Assembly (NCBI GenBank): GCA_016271365.2
Contig: CM057456.1
Coordinates: 612,565,501-612,629,500 of the forward strand
From: Neoceratodus forsteri
Taxonomy: Eukaryota; Chordata; Ceratodontiformes; Ceratodontidae
Direction: 5' to 3'
DNA length: 64,000 nucleotides
The position numbers were made by a program, and so were the translations under genes. This document shows, one piece after another, positions 18,530 to 29,199 of the stretch (positions are counted from its first letter, which is position 1; every line of letters starts with the position of its first letter). The notes beneath the pieces are model-generated. The model saw only the letters and a list, made by a program, of their open reading frames with translations. It was not told the DNA's origin and did not search any database.

Positions 18530-20720
18530 TCAATGGGCAGGCTTGGAGGAGGGACCGGCCAAGGAACCTCCTGGGCCTTTACCTCCCTGCTTCCTGTTGG
18601 AGGAAGCAGACGGCTTGGGCCTGGGATACCAAGGTCGAGCCTGCTCGCCCTGACGTTGCTGGGCCGGGCGCAGAAGGACGAAAGGGCTTAGGCTGTGGCT
18701 TGCGGCCTTTGTCCTTCTGAGCGGAAGAGACCGAGTCCAAGGTAGCATTGGACTTCTCAATCCTCTGCAGGTGACCTTCCACCCCAGGGCCGAAGAGGTC
18801 AGTCCCCACAAAGGGAACATCCGCCAACTTGTGCTGGGTATCCGAAGTAAAGGTGGATATCCTCAGCCAAGCCCGACGACGCATGGCCACTGTGGCTGCC
18901 ACAGACCTGGCACATGAGTCCCCGATGTCTAACGCAGTCTGGAGCTGCTGTTTAGCCACTGCCCTGGTCCCGCACCTGCCTGACGGTAGTCTGCAGATCC
19001 GCGGGAAGATGAGGGACAACCTCATCCAGGGAGCCCAACAGGGCGTGAGAAAAATGTGCCATGAGGACGGCCGAACTGGCCTGACGAAGGCCGAGAGAGG
19101 ACGCAGCATAGACTTTTCGCCCGGCATAATCCAATTTCTTGGACTCTTGTCGGGAGGTTTGTCCATTATCCATGCCTCGGCACGCCGAAAATGCTGTCTG
19201 TAACCAACCCTCGGCCGAGGGGTGTTCAAAACCGACAGGGAACCAGTAGGTCCGTGATACTTCCTGGCCAACGTGGCTGAAGGCGAGGGCAGGAAGCAGG
19301 ACGCTGCCAAGTGTCCAAGGCCGGACCACTCATGGCTTCGCCACCGGAAAGGCCTCCGTAGGAGAATCCCTCGGTCCAGAATTCCGTGAGGGATACCTGG
19401 CCCGTTTAGAAACAGGTTCAAGCTTCATCCCGGTGGACTCCGAGATGAGTCGAAGCAACCCTAAGAAGGACGAAGGGCTATCGTCCATTGACTGTCCTCC
19501 CGAGGACTCCAAGTCTATGCGCTTGGAAAAGAGGGAGGAACCATAATCGGACTCAGAAGAGTCCTCAAAGAGCTGCCTCGGCCCTGAGCCATCCTCCACC
19601 TGCCGAGGTTTATCGGGAGTGAGGGTGACCGAGAGCCTATGGGGCAAACCCAAAGCCGACCGAGAATTTTTGGTCGGAACCCCAACTAATGGCTGTGGGG
19701 GCGGAGGTTCCACCAGAATCGGTGGGGCAGCTGGAATTGGCCGAACAACCGGCCTGAGAACAGGCTCCTCGACTACAACGAGGGGTTGTTTCGGCTGCTC
19801 CGGTGACAGCCACTTAATGGCCGGGGAAGAAGACTGGGTCGGCTTATTCCCGGTCAAAAGGAGCTGTTGCCACATAAGTTCCTCGTACCTCCGACGCAAC
19901 TTGCGCCGAAGCCTCCCCTCGTCCGAGGAAGAGCGGCGGCGCTTGCCGCGGTGCCGAGACCGAGAGTCTCGACTAGGCCAAGGAAGGCGAGGAGAAGTGT
20001 CGGAAATCGGCACTCCACTCGGCTCGGACGATCCCACCGAAGGCTCCGGAACCGGAGGCACAGACGAGCCGACTGGATCCTCAACTCCCACCGGGGGAAC
20101 CGGGGAGAGGGGATTCTCAGCTTCCCAGCGACAACCCGTCCAACGGGTCGAGAAAAATCACCACGCCGACGGGAGTCTCGCCAACTGGCCTGACGGGGCA
20201 CCGTGAAGCCAGTGGTCGAAGCTGAGGGCGTCCACTGGCCGACTGTCGGCAAGGGAAGGGGATCTTTCCCGGCCCCAAGAGCGCCGACGGAGAGACTTAC
20301 TTTTGCTCTTTTTGGACCTGGAAGAAGGTCCTGAAGAAGTTGGACCCTCACCTTTGGTCGAGAGGGTCAGACAAAGCTCCTTAAAAGAAGCCGAGTAAGA
20401 GGCACTGAGAGAGAGAGAGAGCGGGACAAATGCCGCAGCCGAGGTAGAAGCGGCCCGCGCCGCCTCCTCTTCGAGGGCGATCATCTGCTCAAGCTGATCC
20501 GCCGAGCCAGCCGCCGCGGACACCGCCAATCGGGCCTCTTTAGATTTCACCGTGGAATTCTTTCGGGCGCCCAGTTGTAATCGGCAGCACGGTCTCAAGG
20601 ACGAAGGTCGAAAAGGAAGAGCACAAGTCGCAGGCTCGCGGGTCGTGCTCAAGGCCCAGGCAGTAGACGAACGCGGAGTGCGGATCCGTCCTAAACATCT
20701 TCTGCTTCGCATGGCACCTC
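18530..20720 (-). pseudogene. E6 gag
   Basis: Best beta gag in the window. Coding direction: a knuckle remnant near 20690 (TDPHSAFVYCLGLEHD), KSKEARLAVSAAAGSADQLEQMIALEEEAARAA (20480-20545), a serine/lysine/arginine-rich stretch (SRSKKSKSKSLRRRSW), RRKLRRRYEELMWQQLLL (19870), the proline-rich PPILVEPPPPQPLVG (19720), RLISESTGMKLEPVSKRARYP (19400-19450), then SSLGLRQASSAVLMAHFS and TQHKLADVPFVGTDLFGPGVEGHLQRIEKS near the C-terminus. Three overlapping frames are used, implying two or more indels. Confidence 0.85.
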
Positions 20721-20878
20721 CGAACCGAGTCGATGGTCCATCGCAGCCGCGAGAGAAGAAGACCAAGTCTTTTGCAAAACTTTTCAATTTCGAACTTTCA
20801 AGAATTAGGAACCAGTCTTAAGCACAACGTTAAGGAGAGAACCTGAGCTTCCAAGCGGTAAGGAAGATCTGAAGCGCC

Positions 20879-20990
20879 ATGGGGCGGAGCAGAGTTTTAC
20901 CACCGGGTGGGTGGGAGGAGCCAGCTTGAAGACCTTCCGGCAAGATTTAAAGCGGCAAGGAACCTGCCAATAAGTGTGGATGAACAACAT
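20879..20990. repeat. E6 right inverted terminal repeat
   Basis: Complement of 15281-15392. Followed by the outer arm TGAACAACATATCCATG and CTAGAA (to 21006), mirrored in the ICR. Confidence 0.92.
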
Positions 20991-21006
20991 ATCCATGTCC
21001 CTAGAA

Positions 21007-21095
21007 GTACAGTTACGTAAGAACTTACCGTAACAGCAGATCTTCGAGAAGTACAGTTACGTAAGAACTTACCTGTAACAGTAGATCTTCGAGAA
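21007..21095. repeat. Tandem duplication of the E7 outer left arm
   Basis: Two direct copies, 21007-21050 and 21051-21095. Each begins GTACAGTTACGTAAGAACTT and ends AGATCTTCGAGAA. They differ by one inserted T and one C/T change. The ICR mirrors only a single copy. Confidence 0.93.
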
Positions 21096-21200
21096 CAGCT
21101 CTGCAGCAGGTTACACCATTAGACTGAAGCCGCCAGGCCAGGACCCCACGGAAAAATTCTAGCTAGCTAACTACAGCGGGGATCTCCGCCCGACGCCGGT
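21096..21200. repeat. E7 left terminal repeat
   Basis: Complementary to the right end of E8 (about 41700-41815): CCTGGCGCC..., TTTTTCCGTG..GGTCCT and CTAGCTAG blocks. Its own right partner has been deleted. Confidence 0.82.
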
Positions 21201-21390
21201 CCGCCTCCGACGCCAGGCGTGGTACAAAGGGGCGGTCCCGCCAGATTCCCAGTTCTCCCGCCGAGACTTCTTGCCGAGGCTGACATCAAATGGGAGACCT
21301 AGGATTCGCCAGAAGACAGAAAGATAACACTTCCTGCTCAGAAAGACTGAGCCATGCCTCTCCAAGGGGAAGGTGGGCGGGATAGTTTGC

Positions 21391-21490
21391 TGCAAGAGCT
21401 GTTCGAAGATCTACTGTTACGGTAAGTTCTACGTAACTGTACTATCTTACTGAGACACAGCTCTTGCAGCAGGTTACACCATTAGACTGA
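21391..21490. repeat. E7 internal complementary region
   Basis: First half (CTGTTCGAAGATCTACTGTT through CGTAACTGTAC) is complementary to the outer left arm. Second half (TATCTTACTGAGACACAGCT and following) is complementary to the expected right end, although that right end is missing in this copy. Confidence 0.88.
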
Positions 21491-22730
21491 TTCCTCAAGC
21501 AGTAACGCTGTCAGAAAATCCGGGAGGAGGAAAATAAAGGATAAATACCAGGTCCTGAACCTAGGACAGGAGACCTGAAGCATGCCAAGCCAAAACCAGC
21601 CCTTCGCCGAGGCGATGTCCAGGCTATAATGCCTGATAAAGGTATGCACAGAACTCCAAGGCTGCAGCATATAGCAGAAGTGGAAACATTTTGAGCGCTG
21701 CAAAGGAAGTAGCCACCCTCTAGTGGAATGACCCCGGACTGTACCCGGAGGGGCTTTGTTTGATACCATAACAGTGAGAAATACACTGGACAAGCCAGCG
21801 AGAAAGGAACTGTTTGGATACGGGTTGGCCCATCATTCTCTCAGAGAAGGAAATGAAAAGTTGCTCAGAACTACGAAAGGACTGAGTTCTGTTGAGGTAA
21901 AACCTCAGGCTGCGGTGAACATCCAGGGTATGGAGCAGAGCCTCCTCTATTCGAGTAGCTCGGAAGTAGACCGGAAGGTCGATATCCTGGTTCAGAGTGA
22001 GTGAAGAAACCACCTTAGGCAAAAATTTAGGGTTCGTCCTCAGGGATACTCTGTCCCGGTGGAAAACTAAATAAGGCTCTTTGCACATGAGAGCGTGAAG
22101 TTCAGAAATTCTTCTTGCCGAGGTAACAGCAACTAAAAACAACGTTTTCCACGACAGAAAACGTAGCTCGCAATCCGCGGCAGGTTCAAAGGGGGGGAGC
22201 GTGAGCTGTTCCAGGACAAAGAGCAAATCCCATGGAGGCACAGGGTCTCTAATAGGAGGCCTAAGGTGTAACACTCCCAAGAAATTTCGCGAGAGCGCCC
22301 ACCTGAGCCACTGTACGATTTCTCACCGGGAGGTGGTAATCGAAATGGCACAGAGGTGCACTTTAATAGAGGAGTAGGCTAGACCAATGAAAGAGGGAGA
22401 GCAAATATTCTAATATTACTCCCACAGGACAACCTAGGAAAGGTCGCGCGCTCACGACCATACATTAAAAACGGGCGCCATTTCATGGCGACGCCGCATG
22501 CGTTGTCAAGCTTTCTGGCTGCAGAAAGGACTTCTGCAACCTCTTGCGAGACCCCGTGACGAAAAATGACTATGTCTCTAGGAGCCAAGCATGCAGGTTC
22601 AAGGAACGAGGTCCGGGTGGACAAGTGAACCCTTCTCCTGAGACAGTAATGGGAGCTGAGCATAACGGGAGCAGGGGTTCCCGAGATAGTTGAATCAACA
22701 AAGGGAACCAAATCTGTCTGGGCCAAAATG
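21491..22730 (-). pseudogene. E7 tyrosine recombinase
   Basis: N-terminal segment VLSAARKLDNACGVAMKWRPFLMY (22480-22540) is a worn core-binding motif. VTSARRISELHALMCKEPYLVFHRDRVSLR (22040-22130) carries the first Arg. VRGHSTRG (about 21730) gives HxxR, and HTFIRHYSLDI (about 21630) gives the tyrosine. Frames switch near 21770 and 22330, so no continuous protein exists, but every catalytic residue is codable. Confidence 0.86.
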
Positions 22731-22734
22731 GGCC

Positions 22735-24200
22735 ACCAGGATCATTAGTGCGTCTCCTGCGCAGTTTGAGAAGAACTCTGGATCAACAGGAAAGGGGGAA
22801 AGCGTGAGAGAATCTGTTCGCCCAGGAGAGGGATAACGCGCCTCGCCAGAAAACACCAGGCCCTGGATCTAGCGAGCAAAAATTGGGCAGTTTTATGCTG
22901 GATGGGGAGGTTAACAAGTCTAGATCTGGAGTTCCCATCAAGAAACAGATCCTCTGCTACCTCTTGAAGAAGGTCCCATTCGTGGACTCTGGCCTGAGAA
23001 CGACTCAGGCCGTCTGCAATCGTGTTGTCCACTCCGGGAACGTGCACACTGATCAGATTCGTGCCGTGTCTGATTACCCAATCCCACACTCTCATGGCCT
23101 CCCTGCAAAGGGGGTAAGAGTGTGCGCCTCCTTGTTTGTTGAGGTAATACATCACCGCCGTGTTGTCTGTCTGAAGTAGAAGAGTACACGGTGGGATAAC
23201 TGACTGAAAGGCCTGCAGGGCATAGAGGACCGCTCTCATTTCCAGCACGTTGATGTGAAGGTGAGCTTCCATCTGGGTCCAGGTACCCTGGGACTTTACC
23301 CCGTCCAGGTGTGCCCCCCACCCAAGACCGGAAGCATCCGTGGTGAGGGTGACCTCCGGGGACGGCGCAATGAACGGGACGCCTGATGAGAGCGACCCTG
23401 GGGCTAGCCACCACTGCCAGTCTTGAATCACTGAATTCGTGAGTCTGACCGGATGCTGCAAGTGGTCTTGCCTTTGGTCCCATTGCACTTTGAGCATCCA
23501 CTGAGTAATTCGCATGTGGAGTCTTGCGAAAGGGACAGTAGGAATGGCCGCAGCCATGTGTCCGAGCAAGCAAAGGACCGACCTGGCAGGTACAACCTTG
23601 CATAATGATAGGTCCCTTATGAGGGATCTGATGCGCTCCGCTCTGTCGGCCGGAAGAAAGGCTCTTCCCGAACAGTGTCCAGAACTGCTCCTATGAACTG
23701 CAGTTTCTGGGCGACGGGTACCAGGAGAGAGACTTCTCAGAATTTATGAGAATGCCCTAGGATCGAACAGATCCTGGGTGCTCTGATTGCAAGAAGCAAC
23801 GCCTCTGGAGGCGGCCATGAGAAGCCAGTCGTCCAGGTACGGAACACGAGTGGCCCTGTCTCCTCAGAGACGCTCCACAACTGCCATGCACTTGGTAAAG
23901 ACCCTTGGTGCGGAAGACAGTCCGAAAGGAAGGGCTCGGAACTGAAGGTGGTGGTCGAGAAACTCGAGCGCAGGAACCTCATGCGCCTGAGCCATAGGGA
24001 TGTGCAGGTAGGCATCCGATGTCTAGAGACGCTAAAAGGCCCTGTTTGAGCATGGGATAAGACCCGAAGGGTCACCATGCGGAATCTCTTGTAAGTGACC
24101 GACACATTGAGGTCGCTGAGGTCCAGGATTGGACGGAGGTCCCTGTTTTCTTGGGAACCAGGAAGAAGTGGAATAGTATCCTAGTCCTCTCTGGTTCTCT
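22735..24200 (-). pseudogene. E7 pol: RT, RNase H, MT-related domain
   Basis: A 274-residue open frame (22745-23569) covers the RT C-terminus and complete RNase H: TTDASGLGWGAHLDG, INVLEMRAVLYALQ, LLQTDNTAVMYYLNKQGGAH and NTIADGLSRSQ. It ends in a shortened MT-like SRFPPFLLIQSS. The palm at about 23835 reads VPYLDDWLLMAAS in a neighbouring frame. RT fingers lie at 23900-24180. The MT segment is truncated compared with alpha elements. YLDD and RNase H acidic residues are intact. Confidence 0.87.
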
Positions 24201-26660
24201 GGGACGTATCTTATCGCTCCCTTCGTAGTAGCGAGTACTTTGCCAGATCAAGGCTTTGTGCTGACCCTGATACCGGGAGAGCAAAGGAGGCCTCGAGGGT
24301 GGCTTTCCTGCGAATTCTATAAAGTGGCCTAGACTGACCAACTGAAGAACCCACCTGTCGGTGGTAATGGCCTGCCATCCTGGCAGGAAGTTCGCAATGC
24401 GACCCCCGACTATAAACTCCCGTTGATCCTGAGGGGCGGGGGCCGGAAAGGAGTCAGGCTGTGGCGGCAGATGGACCCGCTGGCTGGGCCTGCCTAGGAG
24501 AATGCTGGCCTCGGCTGGCGGGGTGTTTGCCCTGGGCTCTACGAAAACCAGAGCCCCTCTGAGGTGCAGCGGAGCGGGTCTGTTGCCTTTGCGTCCGCGC
24601 ACGGAAACGGCTTTGGTTCCTACGAAAGGAACAAAGCTCAAGCTTAGGTCGGTACATGGCCTGAACCGACCTTACCGCCTTCCCGGCCTCTTGGAGTTTG
24701 GTAAGGATCTTTTCTGTAGGATTACCAAACAATACCTCTCCCTCAAAAGGAGCGTCCAAGATGTTCTTTTGGACGTCTAGGGTAAAACCGAGACGCGCAA
24801 CCAAGAGTGTCTCCGGAGGCATACGCCAGAAGCTGCTGTCGAACGATGAGTCCGCCGGAGTCATACGCGCTCTTAGCACTTGGGTCCCTACTGCCTGAAC
24901 CTGCACGGAGGAGCTGAAGCATCTCCTCCTTCTGCTCACCTTCGGCATCTTTTCAGCCGCTTCCAGACCCTGTTCCCACAAAGCGCTCTGGAACTGAACC
25001 ATGTGGGTTAAATAGTTCAGGATCTGATGGCGCAGGTAGCGGAAGCATACGTGCGCCTACCCAAGCGTCCAGTTGTTTGGACTCTGGGTCCGTGGCAGGG
25101 TGCTCAAATGTTGTGGCCTCTGTGACCCGGTCATGTGAGCTGTGATGACCAGAGGTCGGCCTGAGGATGCTGCGTCAAGTACTGGTCGTCCTTAGGAGCC
25201 TTGTACAAGCGATCAGCTTTCTTCGGTCTCGCCGGGAGCGAGTGTGGACGCTTCCACGCGGCCTTGGTGATGTCCACGAAAGTGTCAACCAAGGGTGGTA
25301 CCCACCACAGGCATGGGGTCCTTTGCCGAAGATATTTGGGGGCGTACTTTCGGGGTCTAAGTCTTCAGCATCCCACCCCATGTTCTCTGTATATGTCTCA
25401 TAATATCAAGGAACGAGGGATCATCCGAGGAGATCTAGGCATCTCACGTGGGTCCGGAGAAGGGATGGAGAGTGAGATGGGGATCTAGAGGTGGAGTAGT
25501 CTGATCCCGTGTCCTCCGCTGAAGGCGATCGCCGGCGCCTCCTGGATCTCTTGGGGCTGGGTGATCCAGAAGAGGATTTGACGGAGGTCTCCGTCTATCA
25601 GGTCTCCCCCTGGGAGGGGTTCTAGGCTCCCCGGGAGGAGGAACACGGCCTGCCGACCCCGATGGCGAGGGGGGGGCAGGAACCGGAGTAGGAGGAGGAG
25701 GAGGAGGGGGAACCATGTCCTTCCTAATGGTATCCCACCAGGAGGTGAACAGATCTTTCACCTCCGCTAGAGAGAGGCCAGACGACGGCCTGGGAGCTGG
25801 TGGGCGGTCGTCGGGTCCCGGCGTCGGCTCCACAGGGGGCTCTGGTAATGGCGAGGGTTCCCTGGGAGTACCGACGGGACCGGGCCCGCCTGCCTGGTCC
25901 TCGGCTGCTCTAGGTCCTCCTCCGATAGAGGCTCCTGACCGACGCCGGTCGGAGGCAACAGGGCCTTCTTCTCAGGAGGGCGGCGCCGTCCCCTACCGCG
26001 CCCGCTATGATGCAATGGCCGGCGCCGCGGGCCGACGGGCGGCTCCAGGGAAGCAGGCGCACGGCTGAAGGGCTGTCAGCCGCGCCTGGGCTACAGGCCT
26101 TTAAGGGCGTGAGCTCCAGCGCCTGCGTGGAGGCACCGACAACACCTGACGTCGGGTACCAAGGGAGCGGGAACCCGACTTGTGTGGTGATGGTGTCGCT
26201 CTCGACTTCGCCAAGGCCCTGGAAGGAGGAAGGCCTCGGATCTTTCCTGAGAGGAAGGCTTCCTCACTGCAGCCGGGGAGATTTCAGACAGAGCTCTGGG
26301 ACTCGAACCCCTGGATGGGGACCTGGAAGGGCCTTCTCCCTTCTCTTCTCCGCGCTTGTGGACCTTGGAGCTTCTTGGAGGACATGGTCTTCAGTTGTTC
26401 CTCCAGAAGAAGCCTGCAAAGCCTTCTGACGCCGGATCCTGGTACGGGTTGTTGAACCCTTGGCAAGAAGGATACAGGCCCGGTATCGTGGTCTGGGCCC
26501 AGGCACCGGACGAGGGCGTGGGGGTCCTTGAACGGGATCTGCTTTCCACAAGCGCACTTCGATGGATGGCCAGAAGTTGGTGATGACATCAAGATCTTGC
26601 TTGAAGAGAATTTTGAAAAAAAGGAAATTTGTCGAAAAAGCACTATTCACGGCGTCAGCG
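24201..26660 (-). pseudogene. E7 gag
   Basis: Starts upstream near 26640 with a worn version of the E8 knuckle segment (GHPSKCACGKQIPFKDPHALVRCLGPDHD at 26500-26575 in one frame). A serine/arginine/proline-rich centre follows, with an eight-proline run (about 25700-25720), then VQFQSALWEQGLEAAEKMP (24930-25000), a QVQAVGTQVLRARMTPADSSFDSSF segment, and the conserved FTLDVQKNILDAPFEGEVLFGNPTEKILTKLQEAGKAVR near 24700-24800. Several frame changes. RNA packaging is inferred from position and the Cys/His motif only. Confidence 0.8.
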
Positions 26661-26702
26661 CGCTAGACTGGTAACCGAAGGGGTCAGGTAGCTAAGTCGA
26701 TT

Positions 26703-27460
26703 GTCCCACACTCTCATGGCCTCCCTGCAAAGGGGGTAAGAGTGTGTGCCTCCTTGTTTGTTGAGGTAATACATCACCGCCGTGTTGTCTGTCTGAAGCA
26801 GGAGAGTGCACGGTGGAATTATCGACTGAAAAGCCTGTAGTGCATAGAGGACCGCCCTCATCTCTAGGACATTGATATGGAGCTGAGCCTCTAACGGGGT
26901 CCATGCACCCTGAGACTTCACCCCATCTAAGTGTGCCCCCCACCCAAGACCTGAAGCGTCCGTGGTGAGGGTTACCTCCGGGGACGGCGCTGCAAACGGG
27001 ACACCCTTGGAAAGCGACCTGGGGCTAGCCACCACTGCCAGTCGAGGATCACAGATTTCGTGATCCTGACCGGATGCTGCAAATGGTCTTGCCTTTGGTC
27101 CCATTGCACCTTGAGCATCCACTCGGGGTTATCCGCATGTGGAGTCGTGCGAGGACCGTGGGAATGGCACGCAGCCATGATGTCCGAGCAGACGAAGGAC
27201 CGACCTGGCTGGTACGGTTTTGTTCGATGACAAGTCCTTTATGAGGGACCTGATGCGCCCGCCTGTCGGCCGGAAGAAGCTCTTCCTGGACCGTGTCCAG
27301 TACTGCGCCTATAAACTGCAGCTTCATGACGGTACCAAGAGAGACTTCGAATTTATGAGAATGCCCAGCTTACATCGAACAAGTCCTGAGTGTCCTGATC
27401 AGGAGGCAAGACCGCCTCTCTGGAGGCGGCCATGAGAAGCCAGTCGTCTAGGTATGGGAA
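26703..27460 (-). pseudogene. E8 RNase H and RT C-terminal part
   Basis: RNase H with TTDASGLGWGAHLDGVKSQG, INVLEMRAVLYALQ and TDNTAVMYYLNKQGGTH (26700-26990). The domain is cut at the 26702 junction before its last catalytic aspartate. RT thumb: FIGAVLDTVQEEL and the RMHxITP region (27100-27330), out of frame in places. At 27442-27456 the minus strand encodes PYLDDW. E9 interrupts about seven bases upstream of the YLDD codons. Confidence 0.85.
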
Positions 27461-27519
27461 GAAAAAATTACTCACCTTAGTAATGTTGTTTCTTCTAATG
27501 GAGTCTTGCTATATTATGA

Positions 27520-27670
27520 CAGTAGCACTTTGTCCCACCACTAGAACTGCTCCGGAGGTGAAATAGTTAATTCCATTCTAAAATGGAACTTTGAGCACGA
27601 GCTCTAAGAAGCAGCTCTGTCTGTGTAATTTCAAACCTGAACGGTCAGATCTTTACGAGCAAAAACTCAC
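27520..27670. repeat. E9 left terminal repeat
   Basis: Pairs with 38595-38760. Shared GAACTGCTCCGGAGGTGAAA, TTTGAGCACGAGCTCTAAG and AACGGTCAGATCTTTAC (with small differences). Confidence 0.88.
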
Positions 27671-27949
27671 TAAGGTCTGTGTGGAAGCTGTAACCTACAT
27701 CAGCCAAATGGCTACCTAAATATTAACAACCAGTGCTGGTCCCAACACCCAAGACTCAAGTCAGGGGACCAGAATTAGTAATATAATTTTAACAACAAGA
27801 GAATAAAACAACAGGATAATAAAACACACACCCCCAAACCCCCAAAAGGGGAAGAAACATTAAAAGGGGCATAAAATAGCGCCCACACTAAGATGCCCGC
27901 ACCCCACCCAAGTAGAGGTTCTGAGAGGGGCAGGCTGGGGGTGGGAGGT

Positions 27950-28050
27950 CATAATATAGCAAGACTCCATTAGAAGAAACAACATTACTAAGGTGAATAA
28001 TTTTTTCTTCAAACAACATGAAGTCTTGCTATATTATGACAGTAGCAGAC
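27950..28050. repeat. E9 internal complementary region
   Basis: Left-end mirror (AAGACTCCATTAGAAGAAAC through GAATAATTTTTTC) joined to the right-end mirror (TTCAAACAACATGAAGTC and on). Same design as E3. Confidence 0.92.
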
Positions 28051-28079
28051 TACACAGCAGTACCTCCATGGAGGAGGGG

Positions 28080-28515
28080 CAGAACCTACTTAGGGAATAG
28101 GCTCTGAAGAACAGCTGTGCCAAACCGAGCATCTCTCCCCTGGCCTGGACATCCAGGGAGTAATGTTTGGTGAAAGTGTGTACCGTTTTCCAAGTAGCAG
28201 CCTGGCATATCTCTACTAGAGGGATGTCTCTGGCAGCAGCTAGAGACGCGGCTGTAACCCTGGTAGAATGAGCCCTCAAGCCAGAGGGGGGATCTCTGCC
28301 CATTTTCTGATAACAAAATTGGATACGAGAGACAATCCACCTTGCAATTGACCTCTTAGTGGCCGGTTTGCCTTTCCCAACTTCACCATAGGTGAGGAAA
28401 AGTTGGAGGGATTCGAACCTGTGACCTTTGGTACGCTCTATATAGTAACTAAGGGCCCTCTTAACATCCAGGCTGTGCAACCTCCTCTCACCAGAAGAGG
28501 AGTGATCAGTGAAAA
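28080..28515 (-). pseudogene. E9 tyrosine recombinase, C-terminal part
   Basis: HSLDVKRALSYYIERTKGHRFESLQLFLTYGE, then KRSIARWIVSR, SGLRAHSTRVTAASLAAARD (HxxR) and TFTKHYSLDVQARGEM (tyrosine). All are in one 148-residue frame, 28034-28480. It is cut at 28515 by E10 and resumes at 34159. The catalytic residues in this half are unmutated, so E10 insertion is the main lesion. Confidence 0.88.
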
Positions 28516-28555
28516 GAAAAAATTACTCACCTTAGTAATTGCTTTTCTTCTCATG

Positions 28556-28730
28556 GAGTCTTGCTATATTAGGACTATAGAAGTCAGCCTCAGCCTCTGA
28601 ACTGCCCCGGAGAGGAAAGGGTTAACTCCAGAGAAGTCTGGAGTTCCACAGCGCGAGGGCACTGTTCAAAGCTCTATCTGTGCAGTTTGAAGTCAAACTG
28701 CCAGATTCTTTACGAAGCTAAACTAATATA
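28556..28730. repeat. E10 left terminal repeat
   Basis: Pairs with about 33970-34140. Shared TCTGAACTGCCCCGGAGAGG, AACTCCAGAGAAGTCTGGAG and TTGAAGTCAAACTGCCAGAT. The CTCCAGA-TCTGGAG segment is itself a small hairpin. Confidence 0.9.
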
Positions 28731-29034
28731 GCAAGTCTGTGTGGAAAACCCTACACTAGCCATTGGCTACCTACCAGTAGCAGAACTACAAAACACACAA
28801 CAATCACAGAATAGCAACAAAATTATTAAATATTGTTAGCATCACTGAAAAGAAGCATTAACAGACCCCTCTCTCCAAAAAGACTCAAGTCCAGGGAGGG
28901 GCCACCTACCACTCAACTAACAACAGAATTACCTAGTTCCTAAACCCAATAAGCAAGAAAAGGCATGACACAGTGCTTGCACTAATTTGCCAACCCCATA
29001 CCCAAGGAGGAGTTCTGAGCGGGGTAGGAGGAGG

Positions 29035-29135
29035 GTTGTCTCTAAGCAAACTCCATGAGAAGAAAAGCAATTACTAAGGTGAGTAATTTTTCTTCAAACA
29101 CCATGAAGTCTTGCTGTAATTAGGACTATAGCAGA
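29035..29135. repeat. E10 internal complementary region
   Basis: CTCCATGAGAAGAAAAGCAA through GTAATTTTTC mirrors the left end. TTCAAACACCATGAAGTCTT through GGACTATAG mirrors the right end. Confidence 0.92.
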
Positions 29136-29199
29136 TTACACAGCAGTACCTCCATGGAGGAGGGTCAGAACCTACTTGGGAAATAGGCTCTGAAGCACA

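Larger units (their letters stand above)
15236..21006 (-). mobile_element. E6: near full-length beta DIRS-1-like retrotransposon
   Basis: Both ends are present. It is 5771 bp with ITRs of about 112 bp (15281-15392 against 20879-20990), an ICR at 15455-15560, and gag, RT, RNase H, MT and YR in order on the minus strand. The left end is AAATACAGGTTACTCACC and the right end CCATGTCCCTAGAA. The ICR predicts the circle junction CCTAGAAATACAGG, which agrees with these ends. It lies in E5 gag. The right end directly abuts E7. Several frameshifts make it non-autonomous, but YLDD and the YR tyrosine codons remain. Confidence 0.92.
21007..26702 (-). mobile_element. E7: gamma DIRS-1-like retrotransposon, right end missing
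   Basis: Left end with a duplicated arm (21007-21095), left ITR from 21096 (CAGCTCTGCAGCAGGTTACA), ICR at 21391-21490, then YR, MT, RNase H, RT and gag on the minus strand. Upstream of gag the leader stops at about 26702, where RNase H coding sequence of E8 begins directly. The right ITR is therefore absent. It abuts E6 on the left and probably once lay in E5 gag. Confidence 0.88.

Noticed and set aside
21007..21095. A CRISPR-like or satellite array
   Set aside because: Only two units, directly adjacent without spacers, matching a DIRS terminus.
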